A stretch of DNA of 64,000 bases from Actinacidiphila yanglinensis (GTDB taxonomy: Bacteria; Actinomycetota; Actinomycetes; Streptomycetales; Streptomycetaceae). Position 1 is the stretch's first letter, and each line of letters begins with the position of its first letter. Of this stretch, positions 1 through 8,729 are shown in pieces. Below the pieces are notes generated by a model. That model had not been told where the DNA came from, searched no databases, and saw only the letters and a list, made by a program, of their open reading frames with translations. The position numbers and the translations under genes are program-made. The stretch spans positions 186,001 to 250,000 of the forward strand of contig NZ_FNVU01000011.1 of the NCBI RefSeq assembly GCF_900107965.1, in the 5' to 3' direction.

Positions 1-52
1 GCGAGCGGACCTGGTCCGGGCGCGCCCGGCGTGGGGAAGGCGGAGGAGCCGG

Positions 53-910
53 ATGATCAGGGGCGGGTTCGCTCGCGGAAACGGGCAGGCGGCGACCGCG
101 CGGACGGCAGCCGGGCCGGCGCTCCGGACGGTCGGAGTGTCGCGGCGGTACGGGGAGGAGGCGGGCGCGGTCTGGGCCGTCGACCGGCTCGACCTCGATG
201 TTCCCGCCGGCCAGACGCTGGCGGTGACCGGGCCGAGCGGCTGCGGCAAGTCGACCCTGCTGCAGTTGCTGGGCGGCCTCGACCGGCCCACCGAGGGCGA
301 GGTGTGGCTGGGCGGACGGCGCATCGACGGGCTCGGCGAGCGGGCGCTGGCCAGGCTGCGGCGCCGCGCGGTGGGGTTCGTCTTCCAGGCGTACCACCTG
401 ATGCACGAGTTGAGCGCGGCGCAGAACGTGGAACTGCCCGCGCTGCTGGCCGGAGCGTCCCCGCGCACGGCCCGGGCGCGCGCCGCGGAACTCCTCGACC
501 GGGTCGGACTCGCCGATCGCGCGCGCCACCTTCCCTCGGAGCTGTCGGGCGGGCAGCGGCAGCGGGTGGCCGTCGCGCGTGCGCTGGTGAACGAGCCGCT
601 GGTCGTCCTCGCGGACGAGCCGACCGGGAACCTGGACAGCGCGGCCACGTACGACATCCTGCGGCTCTTCGGCGAGTTGCGCGCCGCGGGCCAGACCCTG
701 GTCGTGGTCACCCACGACGAGCGGGTCGCCGCCACCGCGGACCGGGTCGTCTCCCTGCGGGACGGGGCGCTGGCCGACGACATCCGGCTGGACGGCCACG
801 GGACCGGGCTCGCGGGCGAAGGGTCCGACGACGGGAGCGGACGTCCGGGCCCGGGTCACGACGACGGTGGCGGCTCGGGGCTCGGCGCGATGCTGGCCTG
901 GGAGGACTGA
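53..910 (+). CDS. ABC transporter ATP-binding protein (MacB/LolD type)
   Basis: This is a cytoplasmic ATPase that should power the FtsX-type permease encoded next. Walker A (GPSGCGKST) lies at residues 60-68, followed by a Q-loop (VFQAYHL), the ABC signature LSGGQRQRV, Walker B with the catalytic glutamate (VVLADEPTGNLD) and the switch histidine (VTHDE). The PTGNLD wording is typical of the MacB/LolD/FtsE subfamily. The last 45 residues or so are Gly/Asp-rich and probably disordered. The ATG is preceded by GGAGGAG at a good distance. The stop overlaps the permease start as TGATG, which implies translational coupling. The substrate is unknown; the subfamily handles lipoproteins, peptides, antibiotics or mechanotransmission rather than bulk nutrient import. 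Confidence 0.9.
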   Translation: MIRGGFARGNGQAATARTAAGPALRTVGVSRRYGEEAGAVWAVDRLDLDVPAGQTLAVTGPSGCGKSTLLQLLGGLDRPTEGEVWLGGRRIDGLGERALARLRRRAVGFVFQAYHLMHELSAAQNVELPALLAGASPRTARARAAELLDRVGLADRARHLPSELSGGQRQRVAVARALVNEPLVVLADEPTGNLDSAATYDILRLFGELRAAGQTLVVVTHDERVAATADRVVSLRDGALADDIRLDGHGTGLAGEGSDDGSGRPGPGHDDGGGSGLGAMLAWED

Positions 911-2685
911 TGGCGGGCCACCTGCTCCTGATGTGGCGCCTGCTCGCGCACGACGTGCGCCGCCGCCCCGCCGAGGCCGTCATGTTCCTGGTCGCGGTCG
1001 GCGTGGCCATGGCCAGCCTGACGCTGGGGACCGCGGCCGGTGATGCCGTGGCGACGGGGTACGCCACGACCCGCGCGGCCACCGCGGGCCCCGACGTGAT
1101 GTCCTCGACCACCGACCCGGATCCGGCCCGCCTCGCCTCGCGGCTCGCGCGCCTGCCCGGGGTGATCGCGACCGGTGGTCCGTTCTTCGCGTTCGACACG
1201 ACGATCGCGGTGCACGGCAGCTCCGCGCACGCAGGCGTCGAAGGGCGCGACAGCGCGCGGTCGGCCGTGGACCGCCCGCTGGTGACCTCGGGCAGCTGGG
1301 TGCGGCCCGGCGGGGTGGTGGTCGAGCGGGGCTTCGCGAAGTCGCTCGACGTGCACCTCGGCGACCGTGTGACGATCGGCGGGCGCCGCTATCCCGTCGT
1401 CGGCACCGCGATCAGCGCGGCCACCGAGGTCTACCCGTGGGGCGATCCGGCGCAGATCGGGCCGGCCGACTTCGGCGGCGTGGTCTGGCTGACCGCCGCC
1501 GACGCCCACGCGGCGGCCGGTGACGCGCCCGCCGTCCACCTGATCTACCTGAAGCTGTCCGACCCCGCCTCGGCGTGGCGGTTCGGCAGGTCCGCGGCCG
1601 CGCGGTCCCTGCGGACCGACGACTGGCTCACGTACCACACCTGGCAGAACGCCCTCCAGACCGACCGCGCCATGATCGAGGACACCCGCCCGGCGCTGGT
1701 GGTCGGCGGGTGGCTGCTGGCGGTCGCGGCGACCGTCACACTGGTGGCCCTGGCCACGGTGCGGGCCGCACGGGACAACCGGCGTGCCGCGCTGCTCAGG
1801 GCGGTCGGCGCGGGACCGGGCACCGTGCTGGTCGTCCTGCTGGTCCCGCACCTGCTGCTGACGGTGTTCGCGACGGCGCTGGGGCTGGCGGTCGGGACGC
1901 TCGCCGCGCCGCGCCTGGTCGATCCGAGTGCGGGGATGCTCGACGCCGTCGGCGCCCCGGGTGCCGGGACCGTCGGCGCGGCGTTCTTCCTCGCGCTCGT
2001 GGTCGCACTGGCCGGAGTGATCGGCCCGGCCCTGCGCACCCTGCGCACCGGCACCGTCGACGCGCTGGCCGACCCGGCCCACCTGCTCACCCACCACCCG
2101 CACCTGAACGCGGTGACCGCCTACCTGCCCATGCCCCTGCTGCTCGGCATCCGCCTGCTCGCCCGCAGGCCCGGCCGTGCCGCCCTGGCCTGCGCCGGCA
2201 CCGCCGCGACCACCGTCATGGTCACCGCGCTGCTGACCTGGCACACCGAACTCGACCGCGTTCCCGCCTACCGCCGCTACGGCCCCGTCGAGGTGCGGAC
2301 CGACCGGACCGGGCAGGTGCTGCTCGCCGTCACCCTCGCCCTGGTCGCCCTGTCGGTGCTCAACGCCCTCCTGATGGGCTGGGGTTCGGCGGTGCAGGCC
2401 CGCCGCTCGCTGACCATCGCCCGCACGCTGGGCGCCACGCCGGGCCAGGTCGTCACCGCGCTGTGCGTCGCGCAACTCCTGCCCGCGCTGCCCGGGGTGG
2501 CCGCGGGGATCCCCGCCGGGCTCGGCCTGTACTGGCTGTTCGGCACGCAGACCACGCCGCCCGCGACGTGGCTGCTCACCGCCGGCGCCGCCACGCTGCT
2601 GGCCGTCGCCGCGCTGACCGCCCTGCCCGCGTGGGCCCACACCCGCCGCTCGGCGGGCGGCGTCCTCACCGCTGAACCCGCCTGA
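910..2685 (+). CDS. FtsX-like permease, membrane partner of the preceding ATPase
   Basis: A 591-residue membrane protein of the MacB/FtsX class. The N-terminal helix (around residues 20-40, rich in V/A/L) is followed by an extracytoplasmic domain of roughly 180 residues. Several hydrophobic segments come next (near 235-255, 285-310, 350-370), then a second half-repeat ends in three more helices. This fits two FtsX cores fused in one chain, as in large actinobacterial permeases. The ATG overlaps the stop of the ATPase gene, and an alternative in-frame start upstream would only read the ATPase gene out of frame. The pair makes a complete exporter or mechanotransmission unit. The substrate cannot be told from the sequence. 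Confidence 0.87.
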   Translation: MAGHLLLMWRLLAHDVRRRPAEAVMFLVAVGVAMASLTLGTAAGDAVATGYATTRAATAGPDVMSSTTDPDPARLASRLARLPGVIATGGPFFAFDTTIAVHGSSAHAGVEGRDSARSAVDRPLVTSGSWVRPGGVVVERGFAKSLDVHLGDRVTIGGRRYPVVGTAISAATEVYPWGDPAQIGPADFGGVVWLTAADAHAAAGDAPAVHLIYLKLSDPASAWRFGRSAAARSLRTDDWLTYHTWQNALQTDRAMIEDTRPALVVGGWLLAVAATVTLVALATVRAARDNRRAALLRAVGAGPGTVLVVLLVPHLLLTVFATALGLAVGTLAAPRLVDPSAGMLDAVGAPGAGTVGAAFFLALVVALAGVIGPALRTLRTGTVDALADPAHLLTHHPHLNAVTAYLPMPLLLGIRLLARRPGRAALACAGTAATTVMVTALLTWHTELDRVPAYRRYGPVEVRTDRTGQVLLAVTLALVALSVLNALLMGWGSAVQARRSLTIARTLGATPGQVVTALCVAQLLPALPGVAAGIPAGLGLYWLFGTQTTPPATWLLTAGAATLLAVAALTALPAWAHTRRSAGGVLTAEPA

Positions 2686-2785
2686 CCGGCCGGGTCGAGC
2701 GGTCAGGCGGGTCAAGAGGCGGCCCCGTACACGCCATCCATGTACGGGACCGCCCCGTCCTCGGGGGTACGGCGGGCCGGCCGGT

Positions 2786-4285
2786 TCAGCCGAGCGCCGC
2801 CAGGTGGTCCTTCAGACCCTGACCGTACGCGGTCGGGGTTCCGTCGTAGGAGGAGATCAGCGACGGACCGGAGGAGCAGTCCCAGGTGTTCCAGGTCCAC
2901 CCCAGGTACGACAGCTTGTGCGCGTCCAGCCAGTTCATGAAGGTGTCGACGAAGGAGTGGGCGCAGGTGTTCTCGCCGATCTCGCCCGCCACCAGCGGCA
3001 CCTTAGCGGCCACCGGAGCCAGCTGGGAGTCCCAGCATGACTGGTTGGCACAGGAGTTGAAGTTGTAGACGTGCAGCGAGGCGGCGAGATCGCCGGTCGG
3101 GTCGGTCGGCTCGTGGGCGAGCCAGCCGGTCTCGTCGTTGGAGTACGCCAGGCCGCCGAGCGTGATCACGTTCTGGGCCCCGGTGCCGCGGACCGCGTCG
3201 ACCAGGTCCTGCATGCCCGCCACCTGGTACCCGATGCCCGGGCAGGTGCCGCCGTCCCGCCAGCAGGTCCACGCCTGGTCGGCGCTGGAGGCGGCGCGGT
3301 CCGGGTAGGGCTCGTTGAACAGGTCGAAGACGACCGAGGTGTCGGACTTGAAGGTGTTCGCGACGCTCGTCCAGAACGGGATGGCGTACTGCGCGTCCGG
3401 CATCGGCTTCTGGCAGGTCGCGTTGACGTCCGAGCAGCCCGCCGAGTTGCCGGTGTACAGGCCGTGCGTCCAGTGCAGGTCGAGGATCGGGGTGATGCCG
3501 TGCGCGACCAGCCGGTTGACCCAGTCGGTGATCGCCGCGATGTAGTTGGCGCCCCCGTCGGCGGCCGGTACGTACGAAAGCCCCTCCCAGCAGTCCTCGT
3601 TGAGCGGGACGCGGACCGCGTTGACGCCCTTCCAGCTGGTGATCGCGTCGACCGCCGCGTCGTCGACCGGACCGTCGAAGATGCCGTTGCCCTGCGCGCA
3701 GGCGAACTCGGTGCCGGAGCGGTTCACGCCGTGCAGCACCACCTGCTTGCCGGTGGAGTCGACCAGTTCGTTGCCGGCGACGTGCAGTTTCGGCGGTGCG
3801 GGGTCGCCGGTGCCGCCGCCGGGCGGGCTGGTCGGGGGCGAGGTGGGCGGCGGGGTGGCGTCCCCGTTGCAGGTGGAGCCGTTGAGCTGGAAGGAGGTGG
3901 GACTCGGGTTGCCGCCCGACCAGCTGCCGAGGAACCCGGCCGTGAGGCTGCCGCCGGTGGGGATCGCGCCGTTGTACGACTCGGATGCCACGTTCACGGT
4001 CGTGCCGGACTGCGCGAACGTGCCGCCCCAGCCCTGGGTGACGTGCTGGCCGCCGGCGAAGTCGAAGGTGAGCTTCCAACTCGTGGTGGGCGCGGCGTTG
4101 TTGGTGATGACGATGTTGCCCTGGAAGCCGGTGTCCCACTGGTTGGTGACCGAGTAGGCGACCGAGCAGGCCGGGGTCGCGCCGGCGGCCGTGCCGGTGC
4201 CCAGGGCGGGCAGCAGCACGGCGGCCGCCGCCGCCGCGGTGACGGCGGCGACGGAGAGCGCCGCGGTACGCGTGGGTCGTCGCAT
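2786..4285 (-). CDS. Secreted GH5 endoglucanase with N-terminal CBM2
   Basis: This is an extracellular cellulase expected to cut internal beta-1,4-glucosidic bonds. Residues 1-36 are a Sec signal peptide (basic MRRPTR start, Ala-rich core, cleavage near TAAGA). Residues 39-140 form a family 2 cellulose-binding module bracketed by cysteines (TPACSVAYSVTNQW ... NGSTCNG). A Pro/Thr/Ser/Gly linker follows (143-165), then a GH5 catalytic barrel (166-499). The acid/base glutamate is E325 in FNEP and the nucleophile E435 in VAGEIGE. The start is fixed by AGGAG six bases upstream of ATG and by the signal peptide; the frame stays open farther upstream, but that is the promoter region. It is transcribed divergently from the GH48 gene, with a degenerate CebR-type box upstream. 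The pair would give endo/exo synergy on cellulose. Confidence 0.93.
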   Translation of the reverse strand: MRRPTRTAALSVAAVTAAAAAAVLLPALGTGTAAGATPACSVAYSVTNQWDTGFQGNIVITNNAAPTTSWKLTFDFAGGQHVTQGWGGTFAQSGTTVNVASESYNGAIPTGGSLTAGFLGSWSGGNPSPTSFQLNGSTCNGDATPPPTSPPTSPPGGGTGDPAPPKLHVAGNELVDSTGKQVVLHGVNRSGTEFACAQGNGIFDGPVDDAAVDAITSWKGVNAVRVPLNEDCWEGLSYVPAADGGANYIAAITDWVNRLVAHGITPILDLHWTHGLYTGNSAGCSDVNATCQKPMPDAQYAIPFWTSVANTFKSDTSVVFDLFNEPYPDRAASSADQAWTCWRDGGTCPGIGYQVAGMQDLVDAVRGTGAQNVITLGGLAYSNDETGWLAHEPTDPTGDLAASLHVYNFNSCANQSCWDSQLAPVAAKVPLVAGEIGENTCAHSFVDTFMNWLDAHKLSYLGWTWNTWDCSSGPSLISSYDGTPTAYGQGLKDHLAALG

Positions 4286-4367
4286 GAGCGACTCCTGGAA
4301 AAATGTGGGGGGATGTGTGGGGGGTGGTGGTGCGGCGGTACGGGTGGTGCACACGCGGGGAAAGGTG

Positions 4368-4381
4368 TGGACGCGCTCCCA
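4368..4381. promoter_or_regulatory. Degenerate CebR-type operator upstream of the GH5 gene
   Basis: TGGACGCGCTCCCA matches the 14-bp palindrome TGGGAGCGCTCCCA at 12 of 14 positions. It sits 82 bases upstream of the GH5 start. In Streptomyces the LacI-family repressor CebR binds this palindrome and is released by cellobiose or cello-oligosaccharides. No cebR gene lies in the window. Confidence 0.55.
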
Positions 4382-4567
4382 CTGGTCCGCCGGAGACCCT
4401 AGCGGGTCGTCGTCCGTCCCGGTAGAGGTCGATTGCGGCGCGGGGGCGCGGAACGGCTGCCTTGATCGGCCTGAACCGGACGATTTTCGGGCGTAATCGA
4501 GACGCGCGGGGCCGGGAACATGCCGTTTCGGTCCGCCTCTTGACAGCACATCGTGGCGGCTCGATTG

Positions 4568-4581
4568 TGGGAGCGCTCCCA
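4568..4581. promoter_or_regulatory. Perfect CebR-type operator upstream of the GH48 gene
   Basis: TGGGAGCGCTCCCA is a perfect 14-bp palindrome, 62 bases before the GH48 start codon. It is identical to the CebR box known from Streptomyces cellulase genes. It lies exactly 200 bases from the degenerate copy in front of the divergent GH5 gene. The 358-bp intergenic region holds no other gene. Cellobiose-responsive repression of both cellulases is the expected regulation. Confidence 0.88.
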
Positions 4582-4643
4582 CTGGTTCAGTTGCACTTCC
4601 CCCCACGTTCCCCCCACAACGAACCGCGAGGAGGACCTCTCGC

Positions 4644-7568
4644 ATGCCCAGAGGAAGACCTTTCAAGCGGCGGCTGAGAAGGCTGGTGACGGCTCTCGCG
4701 GCCGCGCTGGCCGTTCCGCTCGCCATGACCGCGGCCGGCGGCACCCCCGCGCACGCCGCCGGCATCCAGTGCAGCGTCGACTACACGACGAACGACTGGG
4801 GCGGCGGGTTCACCGCCAATGCGAAGATCACCAACCTCGGTGACACGGCGATCAGCGGCTGGACGCTGACGTACTCCTACGCCGGCAACCAGACGCTGCA
4901 GAGCGGCTGGAACGGCGACTGGTCGCAGTCCGGCAAGAACGTGACTGTCAAGTCACTGGACTGGAACAAGACAATCGCGGCCGGCGGCAATGTCACCCCG
5001 AGCGCCAACTTCGGCTACAGCGGCACCAATACGGCGCCCACCGCCTTCGCGGTGAACGGCACCGTGTGCGGCGGCGCGCACCAGCCGCCGCTGCCGGTGC
5101 TGACCAGCCCGGCGGCCGGCGCCACGTACACCGCCGGCGCCGACATCCCGCTGGCGGCCACCGCCGTGGCCGCGGACGGCGCGACGATCAGCAAGGTCGA
5201 GTTCTACAGCGACGACGTCCTGCTGGGGACCGACACCACCGCGCCGTACACCTTCGACTGGCCCTCGCTCACGGCCGGGGACTACTCGGTGTACGCCAAG
5301 GCGTACGACAGCCTCGGCGCGAGCGGCGAGTCGACCCCGGTGGGCCTGCACGTGGTCGCCGGGCCGTCGATCGTGGCCACCCCGGCGCAGGTCTCCGTCC
5401 AGCAGGGCGGCACCGGCACCTTCGCGGTGCAGCTGTCCAGTGCTCCGACCTCTGCCGTGACGGTGGCGGTGGCGCGCACGGCCGGCAACACCGGCCTGAG
5501 CGTGAGTTCCGGCGCGAGCCTGACCTTCACGCCGTCGAACTGGAGCACCGCGCAGCACGTCACCCTGGCCGCCGACGCCGGCGGCACCGGGCAGGCGACC
5601 TTCACCGCGACGGCGGCCGGCTACCTCAAGGCCACCGTGACCGCGACGGAGATCGGCGCCACCAGCGACTACGACGCGCGGTTCCTGTCGCTCTACGGCA
5701 AGATCACCGACCCGGCGGACGGCTACTTCTCGCCGCAGGGGATTCCGTACCACTCGGTGGAGACCCTGATCGTGGAGGCGCCCGACTACGGCCACGAGAC
5801 GACCTCCGAGGCGTACTCGTACATGATCTGGCTCCAGGCGATGTACGGCCAGGTCACCCAGGACTGGAGCAAGTTCAACGCGGCCTGGGCGACCATGGAG
5901 AAGTACATGATCCCCACGCACGCCGACCAGCCGACGAACAGCTTCTACAACGCCGCTTCGCCGGCCACGTACGCGCCCGAGCACGACCTGCCGTCCGACT
6001 ACCCGTCGAAGCTCGACGGCAGCGTGCCGGTGGGCCAGGACCCGATCGCGGGCGAGCTGAAGTCCGCCTACGGCACGGACGACATCTACGGCATGCACTG
6101 GCTGGAGGACGTCGACAACGTCTACGGCTACGGTGACACGCCCGGTGGCGGCTGCGAGGCGGGCCCGACCGCCTCCGGCCCGTCCTACATCAACACCTTC
6201 CAGCGCGGCTCCCAGGAGTCGGTCTGGGAGACCGTGCCGCAACCGACCTGCGACGACTTCAAGTACGGCGGCAAGAACGGGTACCTGGACCTGTTCACCG
6301 GCGACTCCAGCTACTCCACGCAGTGGAAGTACACGGACGCGCCGGACGCCGACGCGCGGGCGATCCAGGCCGCCTACTGGGCGGACACCTGGGCGCAGGA
6401 GCAGGGCAAGGAGGCCGACGTGAAGGCCACCGTCGCCAAGGCCGGCGAGATGGGCGACTACCTGCGCTACTCCTTCTTCGACAAGTACTTCAAGAAGATC
6501 GGCAACTGCACGAGCCCCACCTCGTGCCCGGCCGGCAGCGGCAAGAACAGCGAGCACTACCTGCTGTCCTGGTACTACGCCTGGGGCGGTTCGACCGGCT
6601 CCGGCGGCGGCTGGGCCTGGCGGATCGGTGACGGCGCCTCGCACTTCGGCTACCAGAACCCGCTGGCGGCCTACGCGTTGACCACCGACCCCAACATGGC
6701 CCCCAAGTCGGCCACCGGCAAGCAGGACTGGACCACCAGCCTCGGCCGGCAGCTGGAGTTCTACCAGTGGCTCCAGTCCGACGAGGGCGCCATCGCCGGT
6801 GGTGCCACGAACAGTTGGGACGGCGCCTACGCGCAACCCCCGGCCGGCACGCCCACCTTCTACGGCATGGCGTACGACTGGGAGCCCGTCTACCACGACC
6901 CGCCGTCGAACCAGTGGTTCGGCATGCAGGCGTGGTCCATGGAGCGCGTCGCGGAGTACTACCAGCAGACCGGTGACGCCAGGGCCAAGGCCGTACTGGC
7001 CAAGTGGGTCGGCTGGGCGATGTCGCAGACCACGATCAAGGCGGACGGCACCTTCAGCATCCCGTCCGACCTCGCCTGGTCCGGCGCCCCCGACACATGG
7101 GACCCGAGCAAGCCGGGCAGCAATGCCGGCCTCCATGTGACGGTCACCTCCTACGGCAACGACCTGGGCGTCACCGCGGCCTACGCCAAGACGCTCGCCT
7201 ACTACGCCGCCAAGTCCGGTGACACCGCCGCGCAGGCGGAGTCGAAGGCGCTGCTCGACGGCATGTGGAACAACTACCAGGACCCGCTGGGCATCGCGGC
7301 CCCGGAGACCCGCGCGGACTACTCGCGGTTCTCCGACCCGGTCTACGTCCCGTCCGGCTGGACGGGGACGATGCCGAACGGCGACAAGATCGACTCCAGC
7401 TCCACCTTCCTGGAGCTGCGGTCCTTCTACAAGAACGACCCCAACTGGTCGAAGGTGGCGGACTACCTGAACGGCGGCGCCGTGCCGACGTTCACCTACC
7501 ACCGGTTCTGGGCGGAGGCGGACATCGCGATGGCGATGGGCACGTACGCCCTGCTCTTCGAGGAGTAG
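4644..7568 (+). CDS. Secreted GH48 exo-cellulase with CBM2 and Ig-like domains
   Basis: A processive cellobiohydrolase of 974 residues, the usual main component of bacterial cellulose degradation. Residues 1-39 are a long Sec signal peptide (basic RGRPFKRRLRR, hydrophobic core, PAHAAG). Residues 40-145 are a CBM2 with cysteines at 43 and 142. Residues 148-237 look like a bacterial Ig-like domain (SKVEFYSDDVLLGTDTTAPYTF), and 240-337 form a second beta-sandwich (ATPAQVSVQQGGTGTF). The GH48 domain starts near 342; the expected general acid is E389 in GHETTSEA. RBS GAGGAGG lies before the ATG. It is divergent from the GH5 gene under CebR-type boxes. The modules between CBM2 and catalytic domain differ from the single FnIII linker I recall in related enzymes. 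Confidence 0.95.
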   Translation: MPRGRPFKRRLRRLVTALAAALAVPLAMTAAGGTPAHAAGIQCSVDYTTNDWGGGFTANAKITNLGDTAISGWTLTYSYAGNQTLQSGWNGDWSQSGKNVTVKSLDWNKTIAAGGNVTPSANFGYSGTNTAPTAFAVNGTVCGGAHQPPLPVLTSPAAGATYTAGADIPLAATAVAADGATISKVEFYSDDVLLGTDTTAPYTFDWPSLTAGDYSVYAKAYDSLGASGESTPVGLHVVAGPSIVATPAQVSVQQGGTGTFAVQLSSAPTSAVTVAVARTAGNTGLSVSSGASLTFTPSNWSTAQHVTLAADAGGTGQATFTATAAGYLKATVTATEIGATSDYDARFLSLYGKITDPADGYFSPQGIPYHSVETLIVEAPDYGHETTSEAYSYMIWLQAMYGQVTQDWSKFNAAWATMEKYMIPTHADQPTNSFYNAASPATYAPEHDLPSDYPSKLDGSVPVGQDPIAGELKSAYGTDDIYGMHWLEDVDNVYGYGDTPGGGCEAGPTASGPSYINTFQRGSQESVWETVPQPTCDDFKYGGKNGYLDLFTGDSSYSTQWKYTDAPDADARAIQAAYWADTWAQEQGKEADVKATVAKAGEMGDYLRYSFFDKYFKKIGNCTSPTSCPAGSGKNSEHYLLSWYYAWGGSTGSGGGWAWRIGDGASHFGYQNPLAAYALTTDPNMAPKSATGKQDWTTSLGRQLEFYQWLQSDEGAIAGGATNSWDGAYAQPPAGTPTFYGMAYDWEPVYHDPPSNQWFGMQAWSMERVAEYYQQTGDARAKAVLAKWVGWAMSQTTIKADGTFSIPSDLAWSGAPDTWDPSKPGSNAGLHVTVTSYGNDLGVTAAYAKTLAYYAAKSGDTAAQAESKALLDGMWNNYQDPLGIAAPETRADYSRFSDPVYVPSGWTGTMPNGDKIDSSSTFLELRSFYKNDPNWSKVADYLNGGAVPTFTYHRFWAEADIAMAMGTYALLFEE

Positions 7569-7575
7569 CGCGACA

Positions 7576-7605
7576 CCGCGCCGCCGCACGAGTGCGGCGG
7601 CGCGG
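7576..7605 (+). terminator. Hairpin terminator after the GH48 gene
   Basis: A 13-bp perfect stem (CCGCGCCGCCGCA / TGCGGCGGCGCGG) closes on the tetraloop CGAG, starting 8 bases after the GH48 stop. There is no T-run, which is common for Streptomyces terminators. Confidence 0.75.
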
Positions 7606-7831
7606 CACATGCCTCCGGGGGCGGGGGCGGCGGGAGATGACCCGGGCGGCCTGACCGCTCCCGGCCCGTCGCCGTCCGCTCCCGGATCGGTGCCGGGGCC
7701 CGCCCCTCCCGAGAGTGCGGGGGCGGGTCGCCGGTGCGCTTGCGTCCTGCGGTGCGCTTGTGCCCCGCGGGGGCGCGCCGGCGTCCTGCGCGGGCCGTTC
7801 GGGAGCCGGGCCGGCCGTCGGTCCCGCCTCG

Positions 7832-7837
7832 TATGCT
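7832..7837 (+). promoter_or_regulatory. -10 element TATGCT of a leaderless-type promoter
   Basis: TATGCT ends seven bases before the ATG at 7845, and no Shine-Dalgarno sequence is visible. This spacing is the usual signature of a leaderless transcript in actinobacteria, and it is the reason for choosing 7845 over the in-frame ATG at 7833. Confidence 0.55.
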
Positions 7838-7844
7838 CGGGCGC

Positions 7845-8684
7845 ATGCCCCCGTCCCGGACCGACGCCCGGCCGTACCCGGCGCCGTACCCCCTGCCGGT
7901 CGCGTCGGTGCGGTACGCCGCCGCCCTGCGGCTGCCGGAGCTGTGCCACGGGCGCCTCGCGGGCTGGCTGACGGCGGAGGCCACCGCGGAGTTGGCGTTC
8001 CTGCGCCGCTGCGACCTGGGCGAGGCGGCCACGGGGTTCGCCGAACTCCACACGCTGGACGAGGCGTTGCTCGATCCGTGGTGCCGCGCGCACGCGGAGG
8101 ACGGCGTCCGGGACACGGCGGACCGGCTCTGGGCCTACCTGGCGGTGGTGCACGCGCTGTCGTCGCCGGAGGGGGAACGCGCCGCGCGGGCGGCCGCGTC
8201 GGCCCGCACCGCCGACGAGGCCGCGCGGCTGGTCGCCGACGGGCGGGCCGAGTTCCTCGTCGCCCGGGCGCGGTCCGGCGAGGGCATGGACTGGAGCAGC
8301 AGCACCGCGCTGATGGGCACCGACCGCCCAGAGGAGGTCGACGCGGCCTTCGACCGGGGCGAGCCGCTGGCCGGTGTCGCCGTCATCGGCCTCGCCCTCA
8401 CCTGTCCCGACGCCGGCGCGATCCTCCCGCGCGCGGCCCGCGCCATGGCCCACCCCGATCCCGAGGTGAGCCGCCAGGGCACGCTCGCCCTCGCCCACAC
8501 CGCCCGGCTGCACGGCAGGACCGACCCGCGCTGCCTGGAACTGCTCCGCGCCCGCCGCCGGGGCAACGAGGCCGACGACGACGCGTGGGCCTACGTCCCG
8601 CACCGCCGGCTCCCGTGGTGGCTGTGGCGCCACCACCTCGGCCGCGTCCTGCGGTGGAACCTGTGGGAGCGCTGGCGGCCCTGA
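7845..8684 (+). CDS. Conserved hypothetical protein, HEAT-like helical
   Basis: A 279-residue cytoplasmic protein with no signal peptide or membrane segment. It is Ala/Arg/Leu-rich and predicted to be mostly helical. The stretch around residues 185-235 (AGAILPRAARAMAHPDPEVSRQ..) resembles a HEAT-type repeat pair, which would suggest a protein-binding scaffold. The C-terminus has an unusual aromatic/basic run (RLPWWLWRHHLGR, then WNLWERW). No catalytic motif was recognised. It stands alone between the GH48 terminator and the convergent RidA gene. The start is chosen from the -10 element just upstream. Confidence 0.7.
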   Translation: MPPSRTDARPYPAPYPLPVASVRYAAALRLPELCHGRLAGWLTAEATAELAFLRRCDLGEAATGFAELHTLDEALLDPWCRAHAEDGVRDTADRLWAYLAVVHALSSPEGERAARAAASARTADEAARLVADGRAEFLVARARSGEGMDWSSSTALMGTDRPEEVDAAFDRGEPLAGVAVIGLALTCPDAGAILPRAARAMAHPDPEVSRQGTLALAHTARLHGRTDPRCLELLRARRRGNEADDDAWAYVPHRRLPWWLWRHHLGRVLRWNLWERWRP

Positions 8685-8729
8685 GCCCCGGCGGCCCTGA
8701 GCGTGCGGCCCCCGTCGTCGCGTCCGGGG

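Noticed and set aside
4953..8636. A very long open frame antisense to the GH48 gene and its downstream neighbour
   Set aside because: High-GC codon bias opens antisense frames across most genes here; the translation is low-complexity (Arg/Gly/Val/Ala) with no domain, and the forward strand encodes clear proteins.
8663..8676. TGGGAGCGCTGGCG, half match to the CebR box
   Set aside because: It lies inside the 3' end of a coding region and only the left half matches.
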